From contig NZ_DASVMI010000181.1 in assembly GCF_036384435.1 (NCBI RefSeq), forward strand, positions 12,124 through 76,123: 64,000 nt of DNA. Direction: 5' to 3'. The position numbers were made by a program, and so were the translations under genes. Positions 32,723 to 40,797 of the stretch are shown piece after piece (position 1 is the stretch's first letter; each line of letters begins with the position of its first letter). This stretch comes from GSA-30 sp036384435. Its GTDB lineage: Bacteria; Pseudomonadota; Gammaproteobacteria; Xanthomonadales; Rhodanobacteraceae. The notes beneath the pieces were generated by a model. The model searched no databases. It saw nothing but the letters and a program-made list of their open reading frames with translations, and had not been told where the DNA came from.

Positions 32723-33187
32723 TCAGGCTGCCCCGGGAAAGCCGAGCTGGCGCCACGCTTCGTAGACGGCCACCGCCACGCTGTTGGACAGGTTCAGGCT
32801 GCGACTGTGCGGCAGCATCGGCAGGCGCAGCCGGTGTTCGGGCGCGATGGCGGCGAACACGTCCTCGGGCAGGCCTGCCGTTTCGCAACCGAACAGGAAG
32901 GCGTCGCCGTCGGCGTACTGCACATCGACGTGAGCAATCTGGCTGCGCGTGGAGAAGGCGAATACCCGCGGCGAGCCAATAGCCTTCAGACAGCTGTTCA
33001 GGTCATCGTGGACGGCCAGGCTGGCGTATTCGTGATAGTCCAGGCCAGCGCGCTTGAGGCGGGCATCATCCAGTTCGAAGCCCAGCGGCCGGATCAGGTG
33101 CAGCGCGGCGCCGGTATTGGCGCACAGCCGGATCACATTGCCGGTATTGGGAGGAATCTCGGGACGGAAAAGGATGACATGCAGCAT
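32723..33187 (-). CDS. trmL: tRNA (cytidine(34)-2'-O)-methyltransferase TrmL
   Basis: TrmL methylates the wobble nucleotide of leucine tRNAs using AdoMet. The 154-residue protein is a minimal SPOUT methyltransferase with the trefoil knot: MLHVILFRPEIPPNTGNVIRLCANTGAALHLIRPLGFELDDARLKRAGLDYHEY, then LFGCETAGLPEDV and LPMLPHSRSLNLSNSVAVAVYEAWRQLGF. All are near-invariant in TrmL. It appears to stand alone. Confidence 0.95.
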   Translation of the reverse strand: MLHVILFRPEIPPNTGNVIRLCANTGAALHLIRPLGFELDDARLKRAGLDYHEYASLAVHDDLNSCLKAIGSPRVFAFSTRSQIAHVDVQYADGDAFLFGCETAGLPEDVFAAIAPEHRLRLPMLPHSRSLNLSNSVAVAVYEAWRQLGFPGAA

Positions 33188-33234
33188 GGCCCCATTATCG
33201 GCGATCTTGCGGTCGAAGCGGTGGCCGTGTTTCC

Positions 33235-33432
33235 TCAGCCATTATTGTCGGCGCGCGGGCAGACCACGCCGTCGTGCATCGCGCATACGGTCGGGGCCAG
33301 CAGCTTGCCGCCATCGTTGGCGGCCAGGCGCACGGTATCCGGAGACGCACTGACCATGGCACCCATCACCAGGGCACACACCAACAGGCCAGCAATCAAC
33401 AAGCTGCGCATCATCAAGGCTTCGAATTTCAT
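33235..33432 (-). CDS. Small exported protein of unknown function
   Basis: A 65-residue product starting at ATG 33432, preceded by GGAAACGTCCGCC on the coding strand. Residues 7-30 (MMRSLLIAGLLVCALVMGAMVSA) form a signal peptide or membrane anchor. The short mature part has two Cys (PTVCAMHDGVVCPRADNNG) that could form a disulfide. I do not recognise the family. It is divergent from the M16 protease across the TGTCCG array, which may control both. Confidence 0.55.
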   Translation of the reverse strand: MKFEALMMRSLLIAGLLVCALVMGAMVSASPDTVRLAANDGGKLLAPTVCAMHDGVVCPRADNNG

Positions 33433-33561
33433 GGCGGACGTTTCCTTGCGGGGAGTAGAGGTCTTGCACGGAAGACATCGCAAGCGTCGTGCCAAGCCGT
33501 GATTCGCATGCATCGCGTTGATTTTGAGTCGTTTTTTATTTGGTGCGGCTCGCCGCTCCGA

Positions 33562-33625
33562 TGTCCGCGGACACCGCGCCAGCGGGTCCGGACAGCGGGG
33601 CGGACACTCCATGGCTGTCCGGACA
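33562..33625. promoter_or_regulatory. Cluster of TGTCCG/CGGACA half-sites in a divergent promoter region
   Basis: Six exact TGTCCG or CGGACA hexamers lie within 64 bases: 33562, 33568, 33589, 33601, 33616 and 33620. They include the palindromes TGTCCGCGGACA (33562-33573) and TGTCCGGACA (33616-33625). GTCCGGACAGC (33586-33596) and GCTGTCCGGAC (33614-33624) also form an 11-base-pair inverted repeat. This looks like a multi-site operator or a strong hairpin. Confidence 0.55.
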
Positions 33626-33708
33626 ACCCTGCCTTTGGTCATTTGCGCATTGCCATGCACACGATCTAGCCTCGGTGGGATCGCTTTTTTTTGAATAGGA
33701 GGTTCGTC

Positions 33709-36582
33709 ATGGCAAGACCCTTGGCCCTGCTTGCAGCGGGGGTGATGATGGCACTGGGTGTCGGCATGTCGCCGAGTCCCGCCCACGCTGCAGCCGCATC
33801 GTCCGCCGAGCAGGCGATTCCCGATATCGCCTACACCCGCTTCACCCTGCCCAACGGCTTGACGGTGGTCGTGCACGAAGACCACAAGGCGCCCGTGGTG
33901 GCGGTAAGCGTGTGGTATCACGTCGGTTCGGGCGACGAACCCAAGGGTAAGACGGGCTTTGCGCATCTGTTCGAGCACCTGATGTTCTCAGGCTCGGAGA
34001 ACCACAAAGGCACCTACTTCCAGCCATTCGAACTGGCCGGTGCCACCGACCAGAATGGCACCACCTGGTTCGATCGCACCAACTATTTCGAGACCGTGCC
34101 GACCACCGCGTTGGACATGGCGCTATGGATGGAATCCGATCGCATGGGTCACCTGCTGGGCGCCATCGGCCAGAAGGAGCTCGATACGCAGCGTGGCGTG
34201 GTGCAAAACGAGAAGCGCCAGGGCGAGAACCGGCCCTATGGCCGCGTGAGCCAGAACATCCTGTCCAACACCTATCCGGCCAACCATCCCTACCAGCACG
34301 AAACGGTCGGTTCGATGGATGACCTCAATGCTGCATCCCTGGGTGACGTGAAGCAGTGGTTCCACGATTACTACGGCGCGGCCAATACCACCCTCGTGCT
34401 CGCTGGCGACATCACCGTGGCGCAGGCCAAGGAAAAGGCCGAGAAGTTCTTCGGCGACATTCCTGCCGGTCCGCCGGTACCGCGCCAGCAAGCCTGGATC
34501 ACGCCGCTGGAAAAGCGCACGCATGGCGTGCAGCACGATCACGTCGCACAGCCGCGCATCTATCGCACCTGGGTGGTTCCGCAGCTGGGTAGTGACGATG
34601 CCATCCAGCTCGATCTGGCCGCGGCAGCGCTCGGTGGCGGCAAGACGTCACGCCTTTACCAGCGCCTGGTCTATCAGGACAAGCTGGTCGACAACATCTC
34701 CGCGGACGTGTCCGCCTTCGCCCTGGCCAGCCAGTTCCAGATCCACGCCGACGTCAAGGCAGGTGTCGATCCGGCCAAGGTCGAGGCAGCCATCGACGAG
34801 GTGGTCAAGCAGTTCATTGCACAGGGCCCGACTCAGGACGAACTTGATCGTGCCAAGGTCGCCAATCGCGCTGGCTTCGTGCGCGGCCTGGAGAAGGTCG
34901 GCGGTTTCGGCGGCAAGGCGGTCATCCTTGCCGAAGGGCAGGTCTACCGTGGCGATCCGGGCGCCTACAAGAAAGACTTTCAGCGCGTGAACGATGCCAC
35001 CATCGCCAGCGTCAAGGCTGCGGCGGACAAGTGGTTGACTAAGGGCGACTACGATCTGACCGTGTTGCCAGCTGGCCAGGATTTCAATCCGGATGCCGAA
35101 GACGCCAAGGTCGTGGCGTTGGGGCCGGCATCGGGGCGTCCAGATGCCAAGCTGCCGCCCAAGCAGGCATACACCGTGGCCCAGTCGCAGGTTGATCGCA
35201 GCAAGGGCGTGCCGCAGGTCGGGCAGTTCCCGGATCTGACCTTCCCCAAGCTTGAGCGCGGCAAGCTCAAGAACGGCATCGAAGTGGTGCTGGCCGAGCG
35301 CCACACGATTCCGGTGACCCAGGTCGAGCTGTTGTTCGACGCCGGCTACGCGACCGATCACGGTCACAAGCTGGGCACGGCATCGTTTACCACGGCGCTG
35401 ATGGCCGAGAGTACGAAGAGCCTCGATTCGGTCGAGATCTCCAAGCGCAAGCAGCGCCTGGGGGCGCTGACCGGTGTGGGCTGTTCGCTCGATGCATGCT
35501 CGGCCACGCTCAATGCGCTGAACGATCAGTTGACGCCCTCGTTGTCACTGTTCGCGGACATCGTGCGCAATCCCGCATTCAAGAGCGAGGATGTCGAGCG
35601 CATTCGCGGTCAGTGGCTGGCGCGCATCGCACAGGAGAAAACCCAGCCCACGGGCCTGGCCCTGCGTACCCTGCCACCGCTGTTGTATGGCGCCAATCAT
35701 CCTTACGGCGTGCCGTTCACCGGATCAGGTAATGAGGCGTCGATTCAGGCCATCCAGTCGGCGGATCTGCAAGCCTTCCATGACCAGTGGCTGCGTCCGG
35801 ACAACGTCAAGATCATCGTTGCCGGCGACACTACGCTGGACAAGATCATTCCCGAACTCGATGCCGCATTCGGTGACTGGAAGGCGCCAGCCACGGCCAA
35901 GCCGACCAAGACCATCGCCCATGTGGCCGCGCAGCCCAAGCCGCGCGTGTTCCTCATTGATCGCCCGGATGCGCCGCAGTCGCTGATCCTGGCCGGCCTG
36001 CTGGCTCCGTCGACCAAGGCGCCGAACAATCGTGCCATCGAAACGGCCAATGGCGCATTCGGCGGTAGCTTCACGTCGCGGTTGAACATGAACCTGCGTG
36101 AGGACAAGCGTTGGGCCTACGGTGCTTTCAGCTTCATGCAGGATGCCGTTGGCCAGCGCCCGTTCCTGATGTATGCACCGGTGCAGACTGACAAGACCGC
36201 CGAATCCGCGGCCGAAGTACAGAAGGAAGCCCTTGCGGTCATCGGTGCCAAGCCGCTGACCGAGCAGGAAGTGGACAAGATCAAGGCGTCCGACATCCGT
36301 GGCCTGCCGGGCAGCTTCGAGACCACCAGTGCCGTGCTGGGTGCGGTCGAGGACATCGTGCAGTATGACCGTCCCGACAACTACATCCAGACGCTCAAGC
36401 AGCAGATCGATGCCGTGCACCAGCCGGCCGCGGAGGCGGCGATCAAGGAAGTGATCAAGCCGCAGGCCATCACCTGGGTGATCGTGGGCGACCTGAAGAA
36501 GATCGAGCAGCCCATACGTGACCTCAAGCTTGGCCAGGTGCAGGTCATCGACGCCGATGGCAAGCCGGTTGCCGGCAAGTAA
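33709..36582 (+). CDS. Periplasmic M16 family zinc metallopeptidase (two-domain pitrilysin-like)
   Basis: A 957-residue exported protease. ATG 33709 follows TAGGAGG at ideal distance and begins a signal peptide that ends near AHAAAA (residues 25-30). The first M16 domain has the inverted zinc motif HLFEH at 86-90 and the distal Glu in GVVQNEKRQGEN. A second M16 repeat begins near residue 520 (LERGKLKNGIEVVLAERHTIPVTQVELLFDAG) and lacks the zinc motif, as usual for the inactive half. SRLNMNLREDKRWAYGAFSFMQ is the conserved R-Y pair region. It probably degrades peptides in the periplasm. Confidence 0.93.
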   Translation: MARPLALLAAGVMMALGVGMSPSPAHAAAASSAEQAIPDIAYTRFTLPNGLTVVVHEDHKAPVVAVSVWYHVGSGDEPKGKTGFAHLFEHLMFSGSENHKGTYFQPFELAGATDQNGTTWFDRTNYFETVPTTALDMALWMESDRMGHLLGAIGQKELDTQRGVVQNEKRQGENRPYGRVSQNILSNTYPANHPYQHETVGSMDDLNAASLGDVKQWFHDYYGAANTTLVLAGDITVAQAKEKAEKFFGDIPAGPPVPRQQAWITPLEKRTHGVQHDHVAQPRIYRTWVVPQLGSDDAIQLDLAAAALGGGKTSRLYQRLVYQDKLVDNISADVSAFALASQFQIHADVKAGVDPAKVEAAIDEVVKQFIAQGPTQDELDRAKVANRAGFVRGLEKVGGFGGKAVILAEGQVYRGDPGAYKKDFQRVNDATIASVKAAADKWLTKGDYDLTVLPAGQDFNPDAEDAKVVALGPASGRPDAKLPPKQAYTVAQSQVDRSKGVPQVGQFPDLTFPKLERGKLKNGIEVVLAERHTIPVTQVELLFDAGYATDHGHKLGTASFTTALMAESTKSLDSVEISKRKQRLGALTGVGCSLDACSATLNALNDQLTPSLSLFADIVRNPAFKSEDVERIRGQWLARIAQEKTQPTGLALRTLPPLLYGANHPYGVPFTGSGNEASIQAIQSADLQAFHDQWLRPDNVKIIVAGDTTLDKIIPELDAAFGDWKAPATAKPTKTIAHVAAQPKPRVFLIDRPDAPQSLILAGLLAPSTKAPNNRAIETANGAFGGSFTSRLNMNLREDKRWAYGAFSFMQDAVGQRPFLMYAPVQTDKTAESAAEVQKEALAVIGAKPLTEQEVDKIKASDIRGLPGSFETTSAVLGAVEDIVQYDRPDNYIQTLKQQIDAVHQPAAEAAIKEVIKPQAITWVIVGDLKKIEQPIRDLKLGQVQVIDADGKPVAGK

Positions 36583-36587
36583 AAAGA

Positions 36588-36620
36588 GGCCCGTTCAGCC
36601 ATACGTGGGCTGAGCGGGCC
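36588..36620 (+). terminator. Hairpin after the M16 protease gene
   Basis: GGCCCGTTCAGCC (36588-36600) pairs with GGCTGAGCGGGCC (36608-36620), 13 base pairs with one U-G, loop ATACGTG. It starts five bases after the stop codon. A-rich sequence precedes it, so it has a T-run only on the minus strand. Confidence 0.65.
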
Positions 36621-36698
36621 ATCTCACGCTACGATGTGGGCCGGGCAGGCATGCTGTCCGGCCCTTTTCTTTTCATGGCAGATATCGCGGAGCTATCC

Positions 36699-37109
36699 AT
36701 GCGCAAGACCCTGTTGTTGCTCGTTCCCTTCGCGCTGAGCGCCTGCACCTGGGGCATCACGCTGAACGATGCAGGCAAGAACGTCCGCACCGCCTGGCAT
36801 GGTGACGTGTCGCAGTGCCGCGACCTGGGCAAGGTGACGGTATCGGTGCAGGATCACGTCGGTCCGATTGATCGCAACGACATCAAGGTGCGCGACGAAC
36901 TGGAAGTGCTGGCACGCAACGAGGCGGCGACCATGCACGCCGACACGATCAAGCCGCTTGCCGAGCCGTCCGATGGCTCGCAGCCCTGGGGAGCCTATGC
37001 ATGCGGCGCCCGCCCGCTGGGTGACGATCGTGGTCGCGGCATGAGCCAGCCAGCGCCGCAGTCGCAGCCACAGCAGCAGGGCGGGGCGCAGACGTTTCCG
37101 GTGAAATAA
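36699..37109 (+). CDS. DUF4156-type lipoprotein
   Basis: A 136-residue predicted lipoprotein. From ATG 36699 the signal peptide MRKTLLLLVPFALSAC ends in the lipobox LSAC with Cys16 as the acylated residue. The domain pattern, CRDLGKVTVSVQDHVGPIDRNDIKVRDELEVLARNEAATMHADTI, is that of DUF4156 proteins, function unknown. The C-terminal 30 residues are Gln/Pro-rich and probably disordered. It probably lies at the outer membrane. Longer in-frame starts (GTG 36636, ATG 36675) would hide the signal peptide and are less likely. Confidence 0.82.
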   Translation: MRKTLLLLVPFALSACTWGITLNDAGKNVRTAWHGDVSQCRDLGKVTVSVQDHVGPIDRNDIKVRDELEVLARNEAATMHADTIKPLAEPSDGSQPWGAYACGARPLGDDRGRGMSQPAPQSQPQQQGGAQTFPVK

Positions 37110-37122
37110 CCATTTCCGGGGA

Positions 37123-37295
37123 AAGGAAAAGCGAGAAGTGAGTCGTTAGCGGTGAGGGTGTAGTGGCGAGTAGTGAGGGCGCATCGTTGCAGGAACCTGA
37201 GGCCTGCAAGTTCGCGATAGGGCCACGCAGCGCCACGGTGTGCCTCAGTCGTTCGAACCTGCCCTCTCACGACTTGCTCGTCGTCACTCGCTCGT
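37123..37295. repeat. Purine/pyrimidine-arm intergenic repeat (copy B)
   Basis: A purine-rich segment (GGGGAAAGGAAAAGCGAGAAGTGAG and GGTGAGGGTGTAGTGGCGAG near 37118-37178) is followed about 90 bases later by CTCTCACGACTTGCTCGTCGTCACTCGCTC (37264-37293). It has the same layout as the elements at 30205 and 54806, with different inner sequence. It separates the lipoprotein gene from the HU terminator. No gene is seen between. Confidence 0.55.
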
Positions 37296-37305
37296 AGTTG
37301 TAAAC

Positions 37306-37335
37306 ACAGACGGCGACCCGAGGGTCGCCGTCTGT
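37306..37335 (-). terminator. Strong hairpin terminating the HU-like gene
   Basis: ACAGACGGCGACCC (37306-37319) and GGGTCGCCGTCTGT (37322-37335) form a perfect 14-base-pair stem, lying 37 bases after the HU-like stop on the minus strand. Sequence after it on that strand is GTTTAC, a weak tail. Confidence 0.7.
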
Positions 37336-37372
37336 CATCCCTCGCGCTGGAAGAGCGCGCTGGAGGTAACTC

Positions 37373-37750
37373 TTAGAGCGCAGCGTCCTTGAGCTTCTTC
37401 AGCGGACGGATCTTCACCTTCACGGTGGCCGGCTTGGCGGCGAACCACTGTTCTTCCTTGGTGAACGGGTTGATGCCCTTACGCTTGGGCTTGGCTGCAA
37501 CGCTGACAGCGGTGATCTTCAGCAGGCCAGGCAGGGTGAAAGCGCCAGCGCCCTTCTTGTTGATGGAAGCGTGAGCGGCACCTTCCAGTGCGCCCAGGAC
37601 TGCACGGACGTCCTTGGCGACCACGCCAGTGCTTTCCGCGATGTGGGCGACCAGGCCCGACTTGCTGAGGGTTTCTTTGATCGGCTTGGGAGCGGCCGAC
37701 TTGGCCGCAGCCTTCGGGGCCGCTTTCTTGGTTGCTTTCTTCGTCGCCAT
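37373..37750 (-). CDS. HU-family histone-like DNA-binding protein with N-terminal Lys/Ala tail
   Basis: A 125-residue nucleoid protein. The HU fold starts near residue 30 (LSKSGLVAHIAESTGVVAKDVRAVLGALEGAAHASINKKGAGAFTLPGLLKI). It carries the DNA-binding arm variant AKPKRKGINPFTKEEQWFAAKPATVKVKIRPLKKLKDAAL. The N-terminal about 27 residues are Lys/Ala repeats (ATKKATKKAAPKAAAK), a eukaryotic H1-like tail typical of Xanthomonadales. ATG 37750 is chosen because upstream frame-open sequence has no family similarity. It is divergent from the marR operon. Confidence 0.9.
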   Translation of the reverse strand: MATKKATKKAAPKAAAKSAAPKPIKETLSKSGLVAHIAESTGVVAKDVRAVLGALEGAAHASINKKGAGAFTLPGLLKITAVSVAAKPKRKGINPFTKEEQWFAAKPATVKVKIRPLKKLKDAAL

Positions 37751-37899
37751 GGATATCCCCGTGGTGGTTTGTGTTGTTACCAGTTTTTGCCGGTTGGCAT
37801 GCGCAATGTAGGCGAAGTCAGCGCATTGAGAAACCCCTTTTTTGCGTGACGTTAAGCGGTTTTTTGGTTGGAGCCCTTGTGCATGCACCGCATGAGGTG

Positions 37900-37937
37900 T
37901 ATTGTTCACATATTGATTATTCACAAATGTAACAATA
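37900..37937. promoter_or_regulatory. AT-rich operator candidate upstream of marR
   Basis: TATTGTT (37900-37906) and AACAATA (37931-37937) form an inverted repeat around two direct copies of TTCACA (37905-37910, 37920-37925). It lies 35-72 bases upstream of the MarR start and well away from the HU start. Autoregulation by the MarR protein is a plausible reading. Confidence 0.4.
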
Positions 37938-37971
37938 TCAACCATCCAACACAGCGCGAAGAAGCTATCCG

Positions 37972-38466
37972 ATGAGCAGTTTTCTAGCTACAGAACAGCG
38001 TCTTGCCATCACTTGCCGCCGTCATCCTGCGTTCCCGCGCGAGCCTGCGGTCGTGGTGCGACTGATCAAGCATCTGCACAAGCGCATTCATGATGACGCC
38101 AACGCCGTCTTGCGTCCGTGGGGCATCAACCATCCGGAATACAACATTCTGATGATGATGTATGGCACGGAAGGGTATACGTTGAACCCTAGCCAGTTGG
38201 CCGATGCAGCCGGCGAGAAGTCGGCCAACATCACGCGCTTGACCAACGAGCTGTGCGACAAAGGGCTGATCGAGCGAACCGCCAGTGATGAGGACAGGCG
38301 CAAGATCACACTGACCCTGACCGCAGAGGGGCTGACCATGATCGAGAGCTTCCTGCCCGATATCTGCGCGCTGCTCGAACGCCAGACGGTTGGCATGCAG
38401 GCACGCGACATGGTGCAGCTCGAACGCCTGCTCAAGAAGTTTCTCGACCAGTTCGAGGGCGACTGA
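37972..38466 (+). CDS. MarR family transcriptional regulator
   Basis: A 164-residue winged-helix regulator. The HTH reads LNPSQLADAAGEKSANITRLTNELCDKGLIERTASDEDRRKITLTLTAEG, including the DxRR wing motif. The N-terminal 25 residues are not conserved in style. It opens the efflux operon: the FUSC gene starts five bases after its stop, so it probably represses FUSC, DUF1656 and HlyD in response to an aromatic or phenolic ligand, as for similar operons (inference). Confidence 0.92.
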   Translation: MSSFLATEQRLAITCRRHPAFPREPAVVVRLIKHLHKRIHDDANAVLRPWGINHPEYNILMMMYGTEGYTLNPSQLADAAGEKSANITRLTNELCDKGLIERTASDEDRRKITLTLTAEGLTMIESFLPDICALLERQTVGMQARDMVQLERLLKKFLDQFEGD

Positions 38467-38471
38467 ACGTC

Positions 38472-40595
38472 ATGAATGTCCTCTCTCAGGAATCGTGGTG
38501 GAATCGGCGCTGGCCATGGCTGGCCGCGTTCCTGGTCGAGGAGCGCGGCGCCTGGGTCTTCGTCTTCAAGGTGCTGGCGGCGATGTACCTGGCCGCATGG
38601 GCCGCCATGGGGTTGCAACTGGAAGCACCTGCCACGTCCATGATCACCGTGGTGCTGGTGATGCATCCGCATAGCGGCATGGTGCTGGCCAAGAGCTTCT
38701 ATCGCGCACTGGGCACCCTGGCTGGCAGCGTCTTCGGCCTGGTGCTGATGGGTATGTTCCCGCAGCAGCGCGAACTGTTCCTGTTCACCCTTTCGCTCTG
38801 GGTCGGCTTGTGTGCCGGTGGCGCGATGCTGTACCGCAACTTCATGTCCTACGGATTTGTACTGGCCGGCTACACCGCCGCGATCGTGGTGCTACCGGCG
38901 ATCAACGCGCCTCTGACGGTGTTCGATTCGGCGGTAATGCGGGTCAGTGAGGTCATGCTTGGCATTCTGGTTGCCGGCGTGGTCTCTGATGTGATCTGGC
39001 CACGCAGCCTGCGTCATGTGCTGCGCCAGCGCGTAGCCGAGCACTTTGCGCATTTCCTGGATTTCGCCCGCGGCAGTCTGGTTGGCACGATCGCCCGTGA
39101 AGATATGGAAAAAGCCCACCTGCACTTCGTGCGCGCCGCGGTGGAACTCGAAGACATGCGTGCCAGCGTGATCTTCGAAGACCCTGAAGCCCGGGCACGC
39201 AGTCGTCGCATGCAATTGCTCAACCAGCATTACATGGCTGCCGCGACCAGCTTCCAGTCATTGCATCACCTGATCAATCGCCTGCTGCGGCACGCACGCG
39301 GGCCGGTAGCCGAGGCGCTGATGACCTTGTACGCACCAGTCGGTGAGGCGTTGTCGCCGGCGGCGCGTGACCAGCATCGGGCCGACGTGCTCGCCGCGCG
39401 GCTGAATGCCTGCATCGCGCGGTTGCCAGCGCTGGCTGCGCAGCTGCGAACACGCTTCGAGGATGCCGGTGCCTTGCTCGAATTCGATACTGGACAGCAA
39501 TTGCTGCGGCGTTTCGCCGACGAACTGCACGCATTCTGCGCGCTATATGCCACGTTGAGAGGCCATGGTGTGCGCGGCAACGTCGAGCGCGCAGGTTTCC
39601 ATCGCGGCAATGACTATGCCGGAGCTGCGGTGGCAGTTTTGCGAACCTTCCTGACCATGGCCAGTCTGAGCGTATTGTGGCTGCTCAGCGGCTGGTCTTT
39701 CGGCGCCGGCGCGATGTTGCTGGCTACGGTTTTCAGCGGACTTTATGCTACGTCTGCACGGCCGCTGGCGGCGACACTGTACACCTGGATCGGCTACGCG
39801 CTGGGCATGCTGGCCGCGTTCGTCGTGACCTTCTGGCTGCTTCCGGGCAGCGATGGCTTTCTCATGCTGATTGCCGCCAGCGCAGCGCTCTTGCTGCCCG
39901 GTCCCTACTTGATGACACGCGCCACGCTGCCCGGTACGGGCGTGGGCTACGCGCTGGGTTTTGTGTATATCCTGGCATTGAAGAACCCGATGACGTATGA
40001 CCCGGTGCACTTCATGAACGACGCGATATCGCAGCTGGCTGGCCTGGGTCTGACTGGCGTGGCCTTCGTGTTCGTGCCGGCGGTGACAGGCAGTGTGTGG
40101 CAGCGTCGGCGCCAATTGCAGCGCCTTCGTCGACAAGTGGTCATGGCCGCGACGGCGCCACTGGAAGGACTGCTGTTTCGCTTCGAGAGCATCAACCGCG
40201 ACCTGTTTCAGCAGATCACCACGTACACCCGACCCGGTTCGGACGAGTCACGCCGGTTGCTTGCCTGGGCACTCTCAGTGCACGAATGTGGACGTGCACT
40301 GATCGAACTCCGTCGCCTGCTGGCTGATGGTGAATGGCCGCCACGCATGCGTATCGTCGTGGACGATACGGTCAGTGCAGTCGCCACGCTTTACATGACA
40401 CCGAACGCCGCTGCCTGGGAGCGTGCGGCCGGTGCCGTCGAGTCGGCTATCGATGCTGGCATGCAGTCGTCGTTCGGCTCGCAGCCGCATGGTCGTGCCG
40501 TACTGGCCCAGCTACAGGTGTTGCGTGGTGCCTTGCATGACGAAGAAACCGCGATGGCCGCCTATATGGTCCAGGAGCCACCTCATGCCTCGTGA
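38472..40595 (+). CDS. FUSC family efflux permease (AaeB-like)
   Basis: A 707-residue inner-membrane protein with the fusaric-acid-resistance layout: two blocks of about five hydrophobic helices (residues about 30-180, starting VFVFKVLAAMYLAAWAAMGL, and 385-535) separated by a cytosolic helical domain, and a cytosolic C-terminal part. SMITVVLVMHPHSGMVLAKSFYRALGTLAGSVFG is the conserved first-repeat motif. It would export aromatic acids or related compounds with the periplasmic HlyD protein. It follows marR by five bases and overlaps the DUF1656 gene by 11. Confidence 0.92.
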   Translation: MNVLSQESWWNRRWPWLAAFLVEERGAWVFVFKVLAAMYLAAWAAMGLQLEAPATSMITVVLVMHPHSGMVLAKSFYRALGTLAGSVFGLVLMGMFPQQRELFLFTLSLWVGLCAGGAMLYRNFMSYGFVLAGYTAAIVVLPAINAPLTVFDSAVMRVSEVMLGILVAGVVSDVIWPRSLRHVLRQRVAEHFAHFLDFARGSLVGTIAREDMEKAHLHFVRAAVELEDMRASVIFEDPEARARSRRMQLLNQHYMAAATSFQSLHHLINRLLRHARGPVAEALMTLYAPVGEALSPAARDQHRADVLAARLNACIARLPALAAQLRTRFEDAGALLEFDTGQQLLRRFADELHAFCALYATLRGHGVRGNVERAGFHRGNDYAGAAVAVLRTFLTMASLSVLWLLSGWSFGAGAMLLATVFSGLYATSARPLAATLYTWIGYALGMLAAFVVTFWLLPGSDGFLMLIAASAALLLPGPYLMTRATLPGTGVGYALGFVYILALKNPMTYDPVHFMNDAISQLAGLGLTGVAFVFVPAVTGSVWQRRRQLQRLRRQVVMAATAPLEGLLFRFESINRDLFQQITTYTRPGSDESRRLLAWALSVHECGRALIELRRLLADGEWPPRMRIVVDDTVSAVATLYMTPNAAAWERAAGAVESAIDAGMQSSFGSQPHGRAVLAQLQVLRGALHDEETAMAAYMVQEPPHAS

Positions 40596-40785
40596 AATCG
40601 CCATCGGTGGCACGTTGATTCCCGGCTTGTTGCCGGTGTTCATTGGTTGCCTTTTCCTGCTTTGGGTGCTCGATGAGGCGGTAGGCCGGTTCGGCCTGTA
40701 CCGCTATGTCTGGCATCCGCCGTTGTTTCGCGTGGCCCTGTTCGTGTGCCTGTTCGGCGCAGCGGGCCTGCTGTTGTTTCCTTGA
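40585..40785 (+). CDS. DUF1656 small membrane protein (AaeX-like)
   Basis: A 66-residue protein with two transmembrane helices (IPGLLPVFIGCLFLLWVLD and LFRVALFVCLFGAAGLLLF) and the family-typical MPREIAIGGTLIPGLL start. Genes of this kind stand between FUSC and HlyD genes in AaeXAB-like efflux operons; their exact role is unknown. The start at ATG 40585 overlaps the end of the FUSC gene. Confidence 0.88.
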   Translation: MPREIAIGGTLIPGLLPVFIGCLFLLWVLDEAVGRFGLYRYVWHPPLFRVALFVCLFGAAGLLLFP

Positions 40786-40797
40786 ATAGAGGGTGTC

